Below are positions 1-8,272 of a stretch of DNA of 34,806 nucleotides, piece by piece; position 1 is the stretch's first letter, and each line of letters opens with the position of its first letter. The stretch comes from Selenomonas sp. (GTDB taxonomy: Bacteria > Bacillota_C > Negativicutes > Selenomonadales > Selenomonadaceae), in the NCBI RefSeq assembly GCF_024699275.1, contig NZ_JAILPX010000001.1, forward strand, positions 1-34,806, written 5' to 3'. The notes below the pieces were generated by a model that saw only the letters and a program-made list of their open reading frames with translations, ran no database searches and was not told the origin of the DNA. The position numbers and the translations under genes were made by a program.

Positions 1-2060
1 GCCAGTTCCTCCATGGAAAAGCCGCCAATCGGTGAAGCCAGCACCGCCGCCAGGGGAATATCCTGCCGCACATTGTCGATAACCGTGAGCAGGGCCAGTA
101 TAAGGCGCACTTCTGCCGCCTCGAAGTACCCGCCGTCCACATCGGCATAGGCAGGCACACTCCTTTTCCGCATGGCTTCCAACAAGATGTTGGCCTTGCC
201 GCTCACCGCGCGCATCAACACCGCAATATCACGAAACTCCAGCGGACGGTAGCTGTTGCTGTCCTTGTCGAGCACCATATAACCCTGCTCCATCAGCTGA
301 CCGATGCGCTTGGCGATATAGGCCGCTTCCAGATGGAAGCCGGATAAATTCTCCGCCTCATCTTCGCTGTCACTTCCCGCAGGCACGGCCTTTTCCTCCT
401 TGCCAGCACGCAAGACCAAATCCAATTCCAGCGCCCCGTTTACACCGGCAAAGCTGTGCTCATGGGCAGGATACTCCTTGCCGGGGTAGAGCTTACTGTT
501 CGCATCGTATTCAATATCCGCCGCGCCTCTGGTCATAATCTGGTCAAAGATAAAGTTTATGGGCGCCAGCACCTCGCTGCGGCTGCGGAAGTTCTGCTTC
601 ATGTTGATGAGCTGGTTTTTATCCTCGGCAGCCGGCTTTTCCGGGAAGCTATCGTACTTGGCCTGAAAGAGATAGGGGTCCGCCAGGCGAAAGCGGTAAA
701 TGCTCTGCTTCACATCCCCGACGGTAAAGCGGTTGTTCTCCCGGGCAATGAGGTTCAGGATGGCCTCCTGCACCCCGTTGGTGTCCTGATACTCGTCCAC
801 CATGATGGACTTGTACTTCTCCTGCAGGGAGAGGGCCACCGGACTTGCCACCACCGAACCGTCCTCATCATCAACGCAGAGAATTTCCAATGCAAAATGC
901 TCCAAATCGTTGAAGTCGAGAATATTGCGCTCCTTCTTGGCTTCCTGCAGGGAGCGACCAAACTCCAAGGCCAGCTGGGCATAAATTGCAGCCGTCCGCT
1001 GATTGGCCGCAATGTCTTCCTCAATCTGCGCCGCCTGCTGACTCAAATAATTGTCGGCAAATTTCTTCAGCGCCTTTTTCACCGCATCCCGCCGGCTGTT
1101 AAACTGCTCACGGACATCAGGATAGAGGGTCTTGAGGTCGTTATAGATTTTCCCCCGCATGGCGGTCCAGGAAAACTTGCTGACCTGACGGGCCAGTTCA
1201 TCCCACTTTTGCCCGTCGGGATTTGCCTCCAGCACGTTAAAGGCCTCGCGGATATCGTCCAGGCCCGCCAAATCCTGCTGCATCAATTCGCCATAAGGTA
1301 TCCAGGCAGCAGTCAGCGCAGGGTCATCACGTTTTTTCCCCAAGGCTGCCGCTTCCTCGTACTGGCTGATAACCGCCATAAGTCCAGCCCGCATTTCCGG
1401 CACGGCCGCCGTCAGCCATGGCGAATGGGCAAGGTCAGCCCCATTTTTTTCCTGCTGACTGATCAGCCATTTTTCCGGGAAGGGCTGGCTCTGGGCAAAA
1501 GAATACAGTTTCAGCACTGCTTCCTTTACTTCTGCATCGCCCTTTTCGTCGCCGTAATCGTCCATAAAGGAAATAAAATCCTCCCAGAGGGGCAGTTTCT
1601 CAGCTTCGACGGGGCGCTCGTATTTTTCTTCCAGCAGAGCTTCCAAGGTGTCGTTTTTGAGCAGCACCAGTTCCTGCTCGCTGGCCAGACGAAACTTGGG
1701 GTCCACGTCAATCGCTTCGATATGCTGACGAATCAGCCGCTGGCAGAAGGAATGGAAAGTGCAGATATCCGCACCGGTCAGAAGCACCATCTGCCGCTCT
1801 AGCCTTGCGGCAATCTGCTTGTCGGTAACCTTTGTCCGTTCCCTTTCCAACGCAGCCTCGATGCGCTCCCGCATTTCTGCCGCCGCCGCATTGGTAAAGG
1901 TCACCACCAGCAGTTCATCCACATCCAGTTCCCCGTTAATGAGCTGGCGGATAATGCACTCCACCAGCACCCGTGTCTTGCCGGAACCTGCCGCAGCGGC
2001 CACCAGTATGTTGCGTCCGCGGGCGTCAATGGCTTTCTGTTGGTCCTTTGTATATGGCAT
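1..2060 (-). CDS. addA: ATP-dependent helicase/nuclease subunit A, N-terminal part (AddA, partial)
   Basis: AddA is the helicase-nuclease subunit of the AddAB complex, the Firmicute counterpart of RecBCD, which resects double-strand breaks for RecA-dependent repair. About 686 residues are visible; the C-terminal helicase part and nuclease domain lie beyond the left edge. The N-terminus begins MPYTKDQQKAID. It carries the Walker A loop AAAAGSGKT at about residues 19–27, a TFTNAAAAEMRER motif, and the Walker B/DEYQDT box (IMVDEYQDTNGVQ) followed by the GDVKQSIYRFR motif of UvrD/Rep superfamily 1 helicases. The start ATG at 2060 lies inside the last codons of addB, an overlap of about 35 nt, so the two subunits are translationally coupled. 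Identity is firm; only the missing end limits the call. Confidence 0.95.
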   Translation of the reverse strand, partial: MPYTKDQQKAIDARGRNILVAAAAGSGKTRVLVECIIRQLINGELDVDELLVVTFTNAAAAEMRERIEAALERERTKVTDKQIAARLERQMVLLTGADICTFHSFCQRLIRQHIEAIDVDPKFRLASEQELVLLKNDTLEALLEEKYERPVEAEKLPLWEDFISFMDDYGDEKGDAEVKEAVLKLYSFAQSQPFPEKWLISQQEKNGADLAHSPWLTAAVPEMRAGLMAVISQYEEAAALGKKRDDPALTAAWIPYGELMQQDLAGLDDIREAFNVLEANPDGQKWDELARQVSKFSWTAMRGKIYNDLKTLYPDVREQFNSRRDAVKKALKKFADNYLSQQAAQIEEDIAANQRTAAIYAQLALEFGRSLQEAKKERNILDFNDLEHFALEILCVDDEDGSVVASPVALSLQEKYKSIMVDEYQDTNGVQEAILNLIARENNRFTVGDVKQSIYRFRLADPYLFQAKYDSFPEKPAAEDKNQLINMKQNFRSRSEVLAPINFIFDQIMTRGAADIEYDANSKLYPGKEYPAHEHSFAGVNGALELDLVLRAGKEEKAVPAGSDSEDEAENLSGFHLEAAYIAKRIGQLMEQGYMVLDKDSNSYRPLEFRDIAVLMRAVSGKANILLEAMRKRSVPAYADVDGGYFEAAEVRLILALLTVIDNVRQDIPLAAVLASPIGGFSMEEL

Positions 2061-5000
2061 GGGCTAAATCCTCTCTTCCAATTTTTTCCGCCATCAGGCG
2101 TTCCATTTCTTCCTCGTCAAAGTTGCCCACATCGTTGTAGGCAAAGCCCTCGATATCCGTATCGAAGCCGCAGAGCATCCGATAGCTGCAATAGGTGCAG
2201 GCCGTCCGTTCCGCCTTTTTGTCGTAACGGCAGGGACTAATGCGGATATTGCCGGACAGAATCTCGCGGCCCGTATCCTTCAAAATATAATCCACATAGC
2301 CCAGCAGCAGTTCAAATTCCTGCTGGGTGCGGACATAATGGCCGCTGATGGTCTTGGCATCCAATTCCCCGTCCTTTTTCGTCTGGGGCTTGATGTGTTC
2401 CAAATCCGCGTCAATGCTGCGCAGCACATCCATATCGGCCAGCACCCAGCCCGGCATGATAAGCTTCTTCTTAATTGCCGCCTGCATTTCCTCTGTGCTC
2501 ATCCGCTTGTCCGTAGCAATGGTGGGATTGTGCAGCAAGGCGTAGAGAATCCCTGCCGGCAGACGTTCCTCGTCCTGCTGTTTCAACAGTTCCTGCCCCA
2601 CCAAGACATAGACCAGCAGCTGTAATTTCAACCCATAATAAACCTCAAACAGATTGATGGCCGCCTGTCCGCTCTTATAATCCAAAATCAGGAAATAAGG
2701 ATTTTCCTGGTGTACATCCAGCCGGTCAATCTGTCCCTTCAGGGATAACGAAAAGCCATTCCCCAAGGGCAGTGGCGTCAACTGTACCCTGTCCCCGCCA
2801 TGACCGAACTCCTCTTCAAAGTAAACTGGCTGAAACTCCGACATAGCGGCCCAGGCCGACAGATGATTGACAGCCTGCAGGGCAGTAGCCGCCATGCGCC
2901 GCTTATAATGGCGATAATCCGGCCGGCTGAGCAGAATCTCACTCTGCAGCCGGGGAGCAATTTCCTCCACCAGGTCCTGACAGAGTTGCGGCCGTTTTTC
3001 CTCCGGAACATTCTGCCAGTGGCTCTGATAATCCTTACGAACCATTTCTCCATATGCACGCAGGACCTCATGCAGCAACTGACCTAAGTCCATCTGCTTG
3101 AATTCATAAGTACGCCGCTCCTGAAGTTTTAACCCATAACGGGCAAAATGCGCAAAGGGACAGCGATGATACTGTTCAAACTGCGTAACACTGCCCCTCA
3201 GGAATTTTCCCCGCAGGAAAATCGCCTGAGCAAGTTCAGGTGGCAGTTCCCCCACAGGAGCCTTGGGATTAAGCCCGGCAAGAGCTAACTGCAAAGGCCG
3301 CTGCAAATCCGGCTGCTGCAGCGCCCAGTTGTATACATCCTGCCAAAAGGGTTCCATCTCCCCATCATCCCGCTGTCCCCGCAAAGCGTTGGAAAGGCCG
3401 GATACTGCAGGGCCAGCTGCCGCCAGTTGCAGCATATCATGCCGGCCTAAGGTTTCCAAAGGAATCGAAAGCAGCGCAAGTCCCGGGAAACATTGCTTCA
3501 GTTTTTCCACCAACGGCGCCGGCTGCAGACCATTGCCCTCCGCATCCGCCAGGGCATAGGATATCCAAAGATATTCCCGGGCTTCGTTAAACCCGCGATA
3601 GAGCAGAAAGCGTTCGCCAAAGCTGCGTTCCTGTCCCCCACGGGAGATCAGCGGTGCTTCCCCCCGCTCTCCGGGAATTTTCGCCAGCACATCTGCCAAA
3701 TGCAAACGGTCCGCATCGGTAAACATGCCTGCATCGCCAATACGTCGGGGCATGATTCCCGCATTGGCTCCGAGAATATACATGGCCCGGCTCCCCGCCA
3801 GACTGTTCTGGTCAAAGGACGACACGGTGACATAATCAAGCCCCGGTGGAATCAGGGACAGGCTTACCGCATCCAGCCCATCCCCCAGTACCGCTGCAAA
3901 ATCGCTGAGACTCATCTTTTCCTGACCGCTGATTTCCACCAGCTGATCAAAGAAATTCATGATATCTTCCCAAATCTGCTTATGCTCAGCGGCATCAGCC
4001 AGCCGCCCTTCCGTTTCTGCCACTTCCCGCCATTTGCTTAAATGGGCAGGCACTTCCAAAGACACCAGCAGATTGTAGAGAGCCGTAACCTGCCCTGTCA
4101 CATTTTCTGTTTGGCGGATTTCCTGATCAAAAAGCGCCAATGCCCCGATGGCCTGCCGCCGCAAACCATCAATCAGCTGCAGCTGCGCTTTTGTTTCCGC
4201 ATCCGTTTCCTCGTCTTCCTCCGTCAGCGAATACCGACGATGCCAGTTCCAGTTTTCCGGCTGCAGCCAGCGTTTACGCCCCCGCAAGCCAAACTCCAGC
4301 ACATAATTTTCCAGCTTATCCACATCCTCCCGCACCAGAGGAAAAAATCCCGTACGAAGGCAGCGGAAAATATTTTCGTAATTCCAGCCCTTCTGCACCA
4401 CTTCCAATGCAGAACGCAGTAATTCAGCCAAAGGATGATGAATGCTTTGCCGTTTGCCATCCTGAAAGAAGGGAATGCCATAATCCTGGAACACCAGTGG
4501 CAGAATCCCCTCATAATCCTCTGCATTGCGCACCAGTACACCGATATCCCGATAACGGTAATGCTCCTCCCGCACCAACCGCAAGATATCAGCCGCCATC
4601 GTCTCCACTTCGATACGTCGATTGGCCGCCTCCACCAGCTGCAGGCCAGAAATTTCTTTCCCCATTGCCGCAGGCTGCCCAAATAGATGTTCTTCCAGCC
4701 ACGCCAATGCAGGATTATGGGCCCGCTGATTCCGGGATAACCACGTAACAGGCTGCCAGAATCCCTTCCGATCTGCGCCCAGCTCTTGTGCCAGACGGCA
4801 GATACTTTCCATGGTACGATAAGGACGATTAAAAAGTCCTGTTTCACTTCTGTTTTCCAAGAGCTGGAAATTCACCTGACCATCCGGCTGCAATTCTCCC
4901 ATCATCGGCAGCGTGATATGCACCTTGGCCGCACTGGATAAAATAGCGGCCAGTACATTCATTTCCTGGGGATTAAAGAACACAAAACCATCAATCCAGA

Positions 5001-5616
5001 CCTCTGCCCCCTGCATGAGTTCAGCCTGAGGAATCTTCTCGGCCAGACAGTTCATGAGGTCCTCCGCATCACTCTTGCGGCCCGCCATGGCTGCAGCAAA
5101 CTCATCAGCTAAAGTGCTGAGTTCCCGAACCTTGCCCGACAGCCTTTCCTGTCCTGTTCCCACCAGGTCTGCTGCCTGCCGCAGGGTATCTGTGGTCAGA
5201 CGATAACTCTTGATCTCCTTGATGGCATCAGACAAGGTTTCCGTAAAGCCCCTCTGCCTTGCCGCCCGGGCAAATACCATCAGGTCCCCTTCCCGTTGAT
5301 GTTTAAGTAGGAGTTTCTGCAAAAGTAAACGCCGTCCCACATCGCTGATGCGGGGTAAAGCGCCCCCCGTTTCCAACAGGATTTGCCGCGCAAAACGCCG
5401 AAAGCCAAAGACATAGGCCCGAAAAAAGCCCTGCCCGGTTTCTTCCATCATGGAAGCCAATTCCCGTTCCACCTTATAGGTCATATGCTCCGGCAAAAGC
5501 AAAATCAGTGCCGGCCCCAAAGGACGCCTGCTCATTTCCTGCCGCATAGCCGCCAGGCAAGCATGCGTCTTGCCCGTACCTGCCCGGCCGATAATAAAAT
5601 CCAAAGCTGCTGTCAT
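2026..5616 (-). CDS. addB: ATP-dependent helicase/nuclease subunit B (AddB)
   Basis: AddB partners AddA in double-strand-break end processing; in this family it recognises Chi-like sequences and supplies a second nuclease. The N-terminus has the loop GRAGTGKT. The C-terminal RecB-type nuclease contains GQIDRLD followed by LILDYKSGQ with the catalytic D-x-K. Four cysteines typical of the AddB iron-sulphur staple are present, one near residue 819 (YHRCPFAHF) and three near 1140–1150 (ACTYCSYRMLC). At about 1,196 residues the length is normal. An in-frame TTG lies six bases upstream, but the GAGG at 5627–5624 sits seven bases before the ATG at 5616, so that start is preferred. An intrinsic terminator for the gene upstream ends only four bases before this ribosome-binding site. 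Confidence 0.95.
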   Translation of the reverse strand: MTAALDFIIGRAGTGKTHACLAAMRQEMSRRPLGPALILLLPEHMTYKVERELASMMEETGQGFFRAYVFGFRRFARQILLETGGALPRISDVGRRLLLQKLLLKHQREGDLMVFARAARQRGFTETLSDAIKEIKSYRLTTDTLRQAADLVGTGQERLSGKVRELSTLADEFAAAMAGRKSDAEDLMNCLAEKIPQAELMQGAEVWIDGFVFFNPQEMNVLAAILSSAAKVHITLPMMGELQPDGQVNFQLLENRSETGLFNRPYRTMESICRLAQELGADRKGFWQPVTWLSRNQRAHNPALAWLEEHLFGQPAAMGKEISGLQLVEAANRRIEVETMAADILRLVREEHYRYRDIGVLVRNAEDYEGILPLVFQDYGIPFFQDGKRQSIHHPLAELLRSALEVVQKGWNYENIFRCLRTGFFPLVREDVDKLENYVLEFGLRGRKRWLQPENWNWHRRYSLTEEDEETDAETKAQLQLIDGLRRQAIGALALFDQEIRQTENVTGQVTALYNLLVSLEVPAHLSKWREVAETEGRLADAAEHKQIWEDIMNFFDQLVEISGQEKMSLSDFAAVLGDGLDAVSLSLIPPGLDYVTVSSFDQNSLAGSRAMYILGANAGIMPRRIGDAGMFTDADRLHLADVLAKIPGERGEAPLISRGGQERSFGERFLLYRGFNEAREYLWISYALADAEGNGLQPAPLVEKLKQCFPGLALLSIPLETLGRHDMLQLAAAGPAVSGLSNALRGQRDDGEMEPFWQDVYNWALQQPDLQRPLQLALAGLNPKAPVGELPPELAQAIFLRGKFLRGSVTQFEQYHRCPFAHFARYGLKLQERRTYEFKQMDLGQLLHEVLRAYGEMVRKDYQSHWQNVPEEKRPQLCQDLVEEIAPRLQSEILLSRPDYRHYKRRMAATALQAVNHLSAWAAMSEFQPVYFEEEFGHGGDRVQLTPLPLGNGFSLSLKGQIDRLDVHQENPYFLILDYKSGQAAINLFEVYYGLKLQLLVYVLVGQELLKQQDEERLPAGILYALLHNPTIATDKRMSTEEMQAAIKKKLIMPGWVLADMDVLRSIDADLEHIKPQTKKDGELDAKTISGHYVRTQQEFELLLGYVDYILKDTGREILSGNIRISPCRYDKKAERTACTYCSYRMLCGFDTDIEGFAYNDVGNFDEEEMERLMAEKIGREDLAHAIYKGPTESH

Positions 5617-5632
5617 AATCAATCCTCATCAA

Positions 5633-5661
5633 AAAAGCCTTCCCACTGATGGAAGGCTTTT
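5633..5661 (-). terminator. Intrinsic terminator after the PaaK-like gene, abutting addB
   Basis: An 11-bp perfect stem (AAAAGCCTTCC / GGAAGGCTTTT, 7-nt loop) runs into six T residues on the minus strand at 5636–5631. It begins right after the stop of the PaaK-like gene at 5665 and ends just before the addB ribosome-binding site. Confidence 0.85.
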
Positions 5662-5664
5662 CTC

Positions 5665-6642
5665 TCACATAAATGTAAATGGTGTAGTCACCCGATGTAA
5701 TGTCCGTCCACAATCACAGACATCTTTTTCCAGCATAACCGCCTGTCCCGTACGGTATCGAATCAACGGCACCGCTTCTGCCGAAAGGGTTGTCACCACC
5801 AATTCCCCCATCTGATGAGGTTCTTCTACCACACAATCACTATGGAAGGCCACAATCTCCGGATAGAAATAATCCTCCTGGATATGATACCCCTTATGGG
5901 CCTCACATTGAAAAAGCATACTGGCCATTCCCAACTCCGCCGGCTCATAGAAATTATAGACCGTAGCATGGGTCCGGTCCGCAATATGCCGCTGCATGGC
6001 ATTCGTTAACCCCTGGGAATTCATGCAGATTATCCGATTCAGCGGATAATCTGCAATATTCTTCCCGGTGGCCTGCAACTGGATAATGAGCTGCATAATC
6101 AGCTGCGGCGTACTCACTATCGTATCCATGCTGATGAGTTCCATGAAGCGCAACCATTGACGGTAATCCGTGCCCATGGTCACCACAGTCGCCCCCAGCA
6201 TTTCCGCGGCATACTGCACATCCATCAGACGGCTATCCGACATATCCCCCTGCAAGGCAACCACCGAGGTCTGATTGACCCCTGCAGCCACCAGACAGCG
6301 GGACATCATCTCCACATTGCGCGCCACATCTCCATTCGTGTAAAACTTCGTCACTTCACCATTTTCTTGTTGCACCACACTGAATCGCATAATCCCGGAT
6401 AAGGGCATGGTCAACATGTCCAGCGAATCCACTTGAAAGAGTTCATTGGAAGTCAGGAAAGGAAGCCGTTGAATATCTTCAAGGCTTTTTATATCCTTCA
6501 CCGATACACCGGCCTTGGCAAATTTCTGCTGATAAAAAAGGCTTTTTTCCTCTACCCATTTCAGCTGTTTTTGCAAACGTTCCCACTGTAGGGCCTGCAT
6601 GCTTTCCCTATCCAATTGTTCTATCTGTTGATTCGCGTACAT
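5665..6642 (-). CDS. Degenerate phenylacetate-CoA ligase (PaaK)-like protein, probable pseudoenzyme
   Basis: The 325-residue protein aligns by eye along the PaaK branch of adenylate-forming enzymes. Retained PaaK-like stretches are YNFYEPAELG (229–238, where PaaK has a YG-x-SE element), GYHIQEDYFYPEIV (251–264), GELVVTTLSAEAVPLIRYRTG (279–299) and CDCGRTLHRV (309–318). The phosphate-binding loop expected near 88–98, normally SSGTTGKPT-like, reads VVQQENGEVT, and the aspartate after YRTG that contacts the ATP ribose in this superfamily is Gln300. The protein ends at the hinge, so the C-terminal lid domain of the usual ~430-residue enzymes is absent. It follows cheR by 34 nt on the same strand and probably shares its transcript. 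The fold call is good, but CoA-ligase activity looks unlikely and a binding or regulatory role is only inferred. The ATG at 6642 has GGGG seven bases upstream. Confidence 0.75.
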   Translation of the reverse strand: MYANQQIEQLDRESMQALQWERLQKQLKWVEEKSLFYQQKFAKAGVSVKDIKSLEDIQRLPFLTSNELFQVDSLDMLTMPLSGIMRFSVVQQENGEVTKFYTNGDVARNVEMMSRCLVAAGVNQTSVVALQGDMSDSRLMDVQYAAEMLGATVVTMGTDYRQWLRFMELISMDTIVSTPQLIMQLIIQLQATGKNIADYPLNRIICMNSQGLTNAMQRHIADRTHATVYNFYEPAELGMASMLFQCEAHKGYHIQEDYFYPEIVAFHSDCVVEEPHQMGELVVTTLSAEAVPLIRYRTGQAVMLEKDVCDCGRTLHRVTTPFTFM

Positions 6643-6676
6643 GTTTTAACCCCGATCCTTTTGCTGATTACTAGTA

Positions 6677-7465
6677 TTATGCTAATGGTTTCTGATAGAA
6701 GAATGGCTGGAAACTGGTATAACCTAATTTGCGGAAGTTCAAGATTGCCTCGGTGGCACCTACAAAGAGAATCCCTCCCGGCTTCAGCGCCTTAAAGAAG
6801 TTCGCATAAAGCTGGTCCTTGGCCTCCTCTGTGAAGTAGATCACCACGTTGCGGCACAGAATCAAATCAAAGCCTGTCTCAAAGGAATCCTTCAAGAGGT
6901 TATGACGCTTGAATTCAATGCAGTTCTTGATATCCTGGCTGACGGCATATTTATCGTCTTCCACCGGTTTGAAATACTTGGCCAGACGATCCGGCTTCAT
7001 GGCCTTGATTTCCTCTTTGGTGTAAATGCCCCGCTTAGCCTTAGCCAGAATTTCAATATCAAGATCCGAAGCCAAAATACGGTGTTTCATATTCGGCGTC
7101 ATTTCCTTCATGATAATGGCCAGCGAATAAGGCTCTGCACCAATGGAACAGCCAGCACTCCAAATGTTAAGCTTTGATGAACGCTTCAGCAAATCCGGGA
7201 TAACATCAGTCTCCAGCTTATCAAATTTCTCCGGTGTGCGGAAAAACTCCGACACATTAATGGTCAGATATTCGATAAAAGCAGCAAAATCATTCTTATC
7301 CTTGGCGGCATTATCAAAATACGCCACATAAGAATCCATACCAGCTCTATTCACCAGATTGCCAATACGCCGCTTCATCTGCGGTTCCTTATACAGGTCC
7401 AAATCGATTTCCGTCTTGGCCTTCAGTTTTCTCTTAAACTCCGCCCAATCCTTTTCATCCATCAT
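6677..7465 (-). CDS. cheR: Chemotaxis protein methyltransferase CheR
   Basis: CheR transfers methyl groups from S-adenosylmethionine to glutamates of chemoreceptors, setting the adaptation state in chemotaxis. The 262-residue length is typical. An N-terminal helical domain (about 1–70) precedes the methyltransferase fold, with the SAM-binding stretch SAGCSIGAEPYSLAI (CheR consensus SAGCSTGEEPYS) near 105–119 and the conserved DLILCRNVVIYF near 203–214. The start ATG at 7465 has GGGAGGG seven bases upstream. No other che or fla genes are nearby, so this is an orphan locus, with only the PaaK-like gene downstream. The 200-bp leader contains several mutually complementary repeats, described separately, which may control its expression. 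Confidence 0.93.
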   Translation of the reverse strand: MMDEKDWAEFKRKLKAKTEIDLDLYKEPQMKRRIGNLVNRAGMDSYVAYFDNAAKDKNDFAAFIEYLTINVSEFFRTPEKFDKLETDVIPDLLKRSSKLNIWSAGCSIGAEPYSLAIIMKEMTPNMKHRILASDLDIEILAKAKRGIYTKEEIKAMKPDRLAKYFKPVEDDKYAVSQDIKNCIEFKRHNLLKDSFETGFDLILCRNVVIYFTEEAKDQLYANFFKALKPGGILFVGATEAILNFRKLGYTSFQPFFYQKPLA

Positions 7466-7553
7466 GGTTAGTCCCTCCCAAATCTCCTCTGGTCAACTAT
7501 GGATCACTAATCCATTTCTACTCTTGTACAATTCCCTTTCCAGCCGAAAAAAT

Positions 7554-7576
7554 CCTGCTGCTTCCCCTGCAGCAGG
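7554..7576 (-). terminator. Terminator-like hairpin in the cheR leader
   Basis: On the minus strand CCTGCTGC, a 7-nt loop and GCAGCAGG form an 8-bp perfect stem followed by ATTTTTT (7553–7547). It lies about 80 nt before the cheR start, downstream of hsp20. The 7569–7576 arm can instead pair with 7588–7595, so this hairpin competes with an upstream one. Confidence 0.6.
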
Positions 7577-7595
7577 AAAATATTTTTCCTGCTGC
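7569..7595. repeat. 12-bp inverted repeat overlapping the cheR leader terminator
   Basis: GCAGCAGGAAAA and TTTTCCTGCTGC are perfectly complementary around a 3-nt loop and are followed by TTTT on the plus strand. On the minus-strand transcript this hairpin forms first and uses the arm that the 7554–7576 terminator needs, which is the geometry of an anti-terminator. No plus-strand gene ends here that would need it as a terminator. Confidence 0.6.
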
Positions 7596-7616
7596 TTTTC
7601 CATTTTACCATAAATA

Positions 7617-7654
7617 GAGCCTGCTAACACCTTTTTTCCAGGGACAGCAGGCTC
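7617..7654. repeat. Inverted repeat just downstream of hsp20
   Basis: GAGCCTGCT and AGCAGGCTC pair perfectly across about 20 nt, 13 bases after the hsp20 stop. No clear T-run follows on the minus strand, so it may be a weak terminator or a 3' stabilising structure. Its arms contain the same CCTGCT/AGCAGG core as the cheR leader repeats. Confidence 0.5.
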
Positions 7655-7666
7655 ACCAATAGAAAA

Positions 7667-8113
7667 TCACTCTATATCAAATACCGTGCGGCCATCCTCT
7701 TCCTTCTGCTTAGGCAGGACAATGTGCAGGATGCCATTCTCAAAGGCCACATTCACAGCCTTCTGGTCAATCGCGTCAATATAAAACGTGCGTTCAAAAT
7801 CACCGCTCTTGCGTTCCCGGCAAAGGTACTTGATGCTGGCATCCGCAGCTTCCGCCCGCTGAGCCTTAATGCGGAGATAATTGTCATCATCATAGGACAC
7901 CGTAATCTGTTCTTTATAAAAACCTGGTAATTCTGCAAATAATTCATATGCTGTCTCGGTTTCAATCACATCCACCTTAAAGGAAGACAATGCACCACTG
8001 ACTTTCCCCAAGGGATTCAAGGACTGCTCCGCTGCATAGCTCAAAACCTTCTCCAGGACATCATAGCCCCGCTCAGCATTTTCTTTCAAGTGAAATGGTA
8101 CTGCTCTAAACAT
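7667..8113 (-). CDS. Small heat-shock protein, Hsp20/alpha-crystallin family
   Basis: Small heat-shock proteins are ATP-independent chaperones that bind unfolding proteins until Hsp70/ClpB can refold them. The 148-residue chain has an N-terminal arm of about 50 residues. The alpha-crystallin domain includes VDVIETETAYELFAELPGF, the FERTFYI strand and the hallmark AFENGILHIVLPK (G-x-L motif). A longer open frame exists, but GGGAGGGG sits five bases before the ATG at 8113 and gives MFRAVPFHLK. It has its own sigma-A promoter. No CIRCE-type repeat is visible in the short leader, so the heat control, if any, is not evident. Confidence 0.9.
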   Translation of the reverse strand: MFRAVPFHLKENAERGYDVLEKVLSYAAEQSLNPLGKVSGALSSFKVDVIETETAYELFAELPGFYKEQITVSYDDDNYLRIKAQRAEAADASIKYLCRERKSGDFERTFYIDAIDQKAVNVAFENGILHIVLPKQKEEDGRTVFDIE

Positions 8114-8167
8114 CGATACCCCTCCCTTATTCACCGGATAATTGCATGGACACTTTTGATGTGTCAT

Positions 8168-8196
8168 ATTATACTATAATATTCTGAAAATTGCAA
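8168..8196 (-). promoter_or_regulatory. Sigma-A promoter for hsp20
   Basis: On the minus strand TTGCAA (8196–8191), a 17-bp spacer and TATAAT (8173–8168), about 55 nt before the chosen start. Confidence 0.8.
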
Positions 8197-8223
8197 GGAC
8201 AAAACAAGGGACCCCCAGCAAAA

Positions 8224-8260
8224 AAAGATGCACGACTGTTGCTCACACTCGTACATCTTT
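8224..8260 (-). terminator. Intrinsic terminator of leuS
   Basis: On the minus strand AAAGATGTACGA pairs with TCGTGCATCTTT (one mismatch) and runs into a stretch of T residues. It starts 13 bases after the leuS stop. Confidence 0.8.
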
Positions 8261-8272
8261 CGGGATTAACGC

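Noticed and set aside
456..1802. 448-codon plus-strand open frame opposite addA
   Set aside because: Antisense to a clear AddA with Walker A and DEYQDT motifs; no motif of its own.
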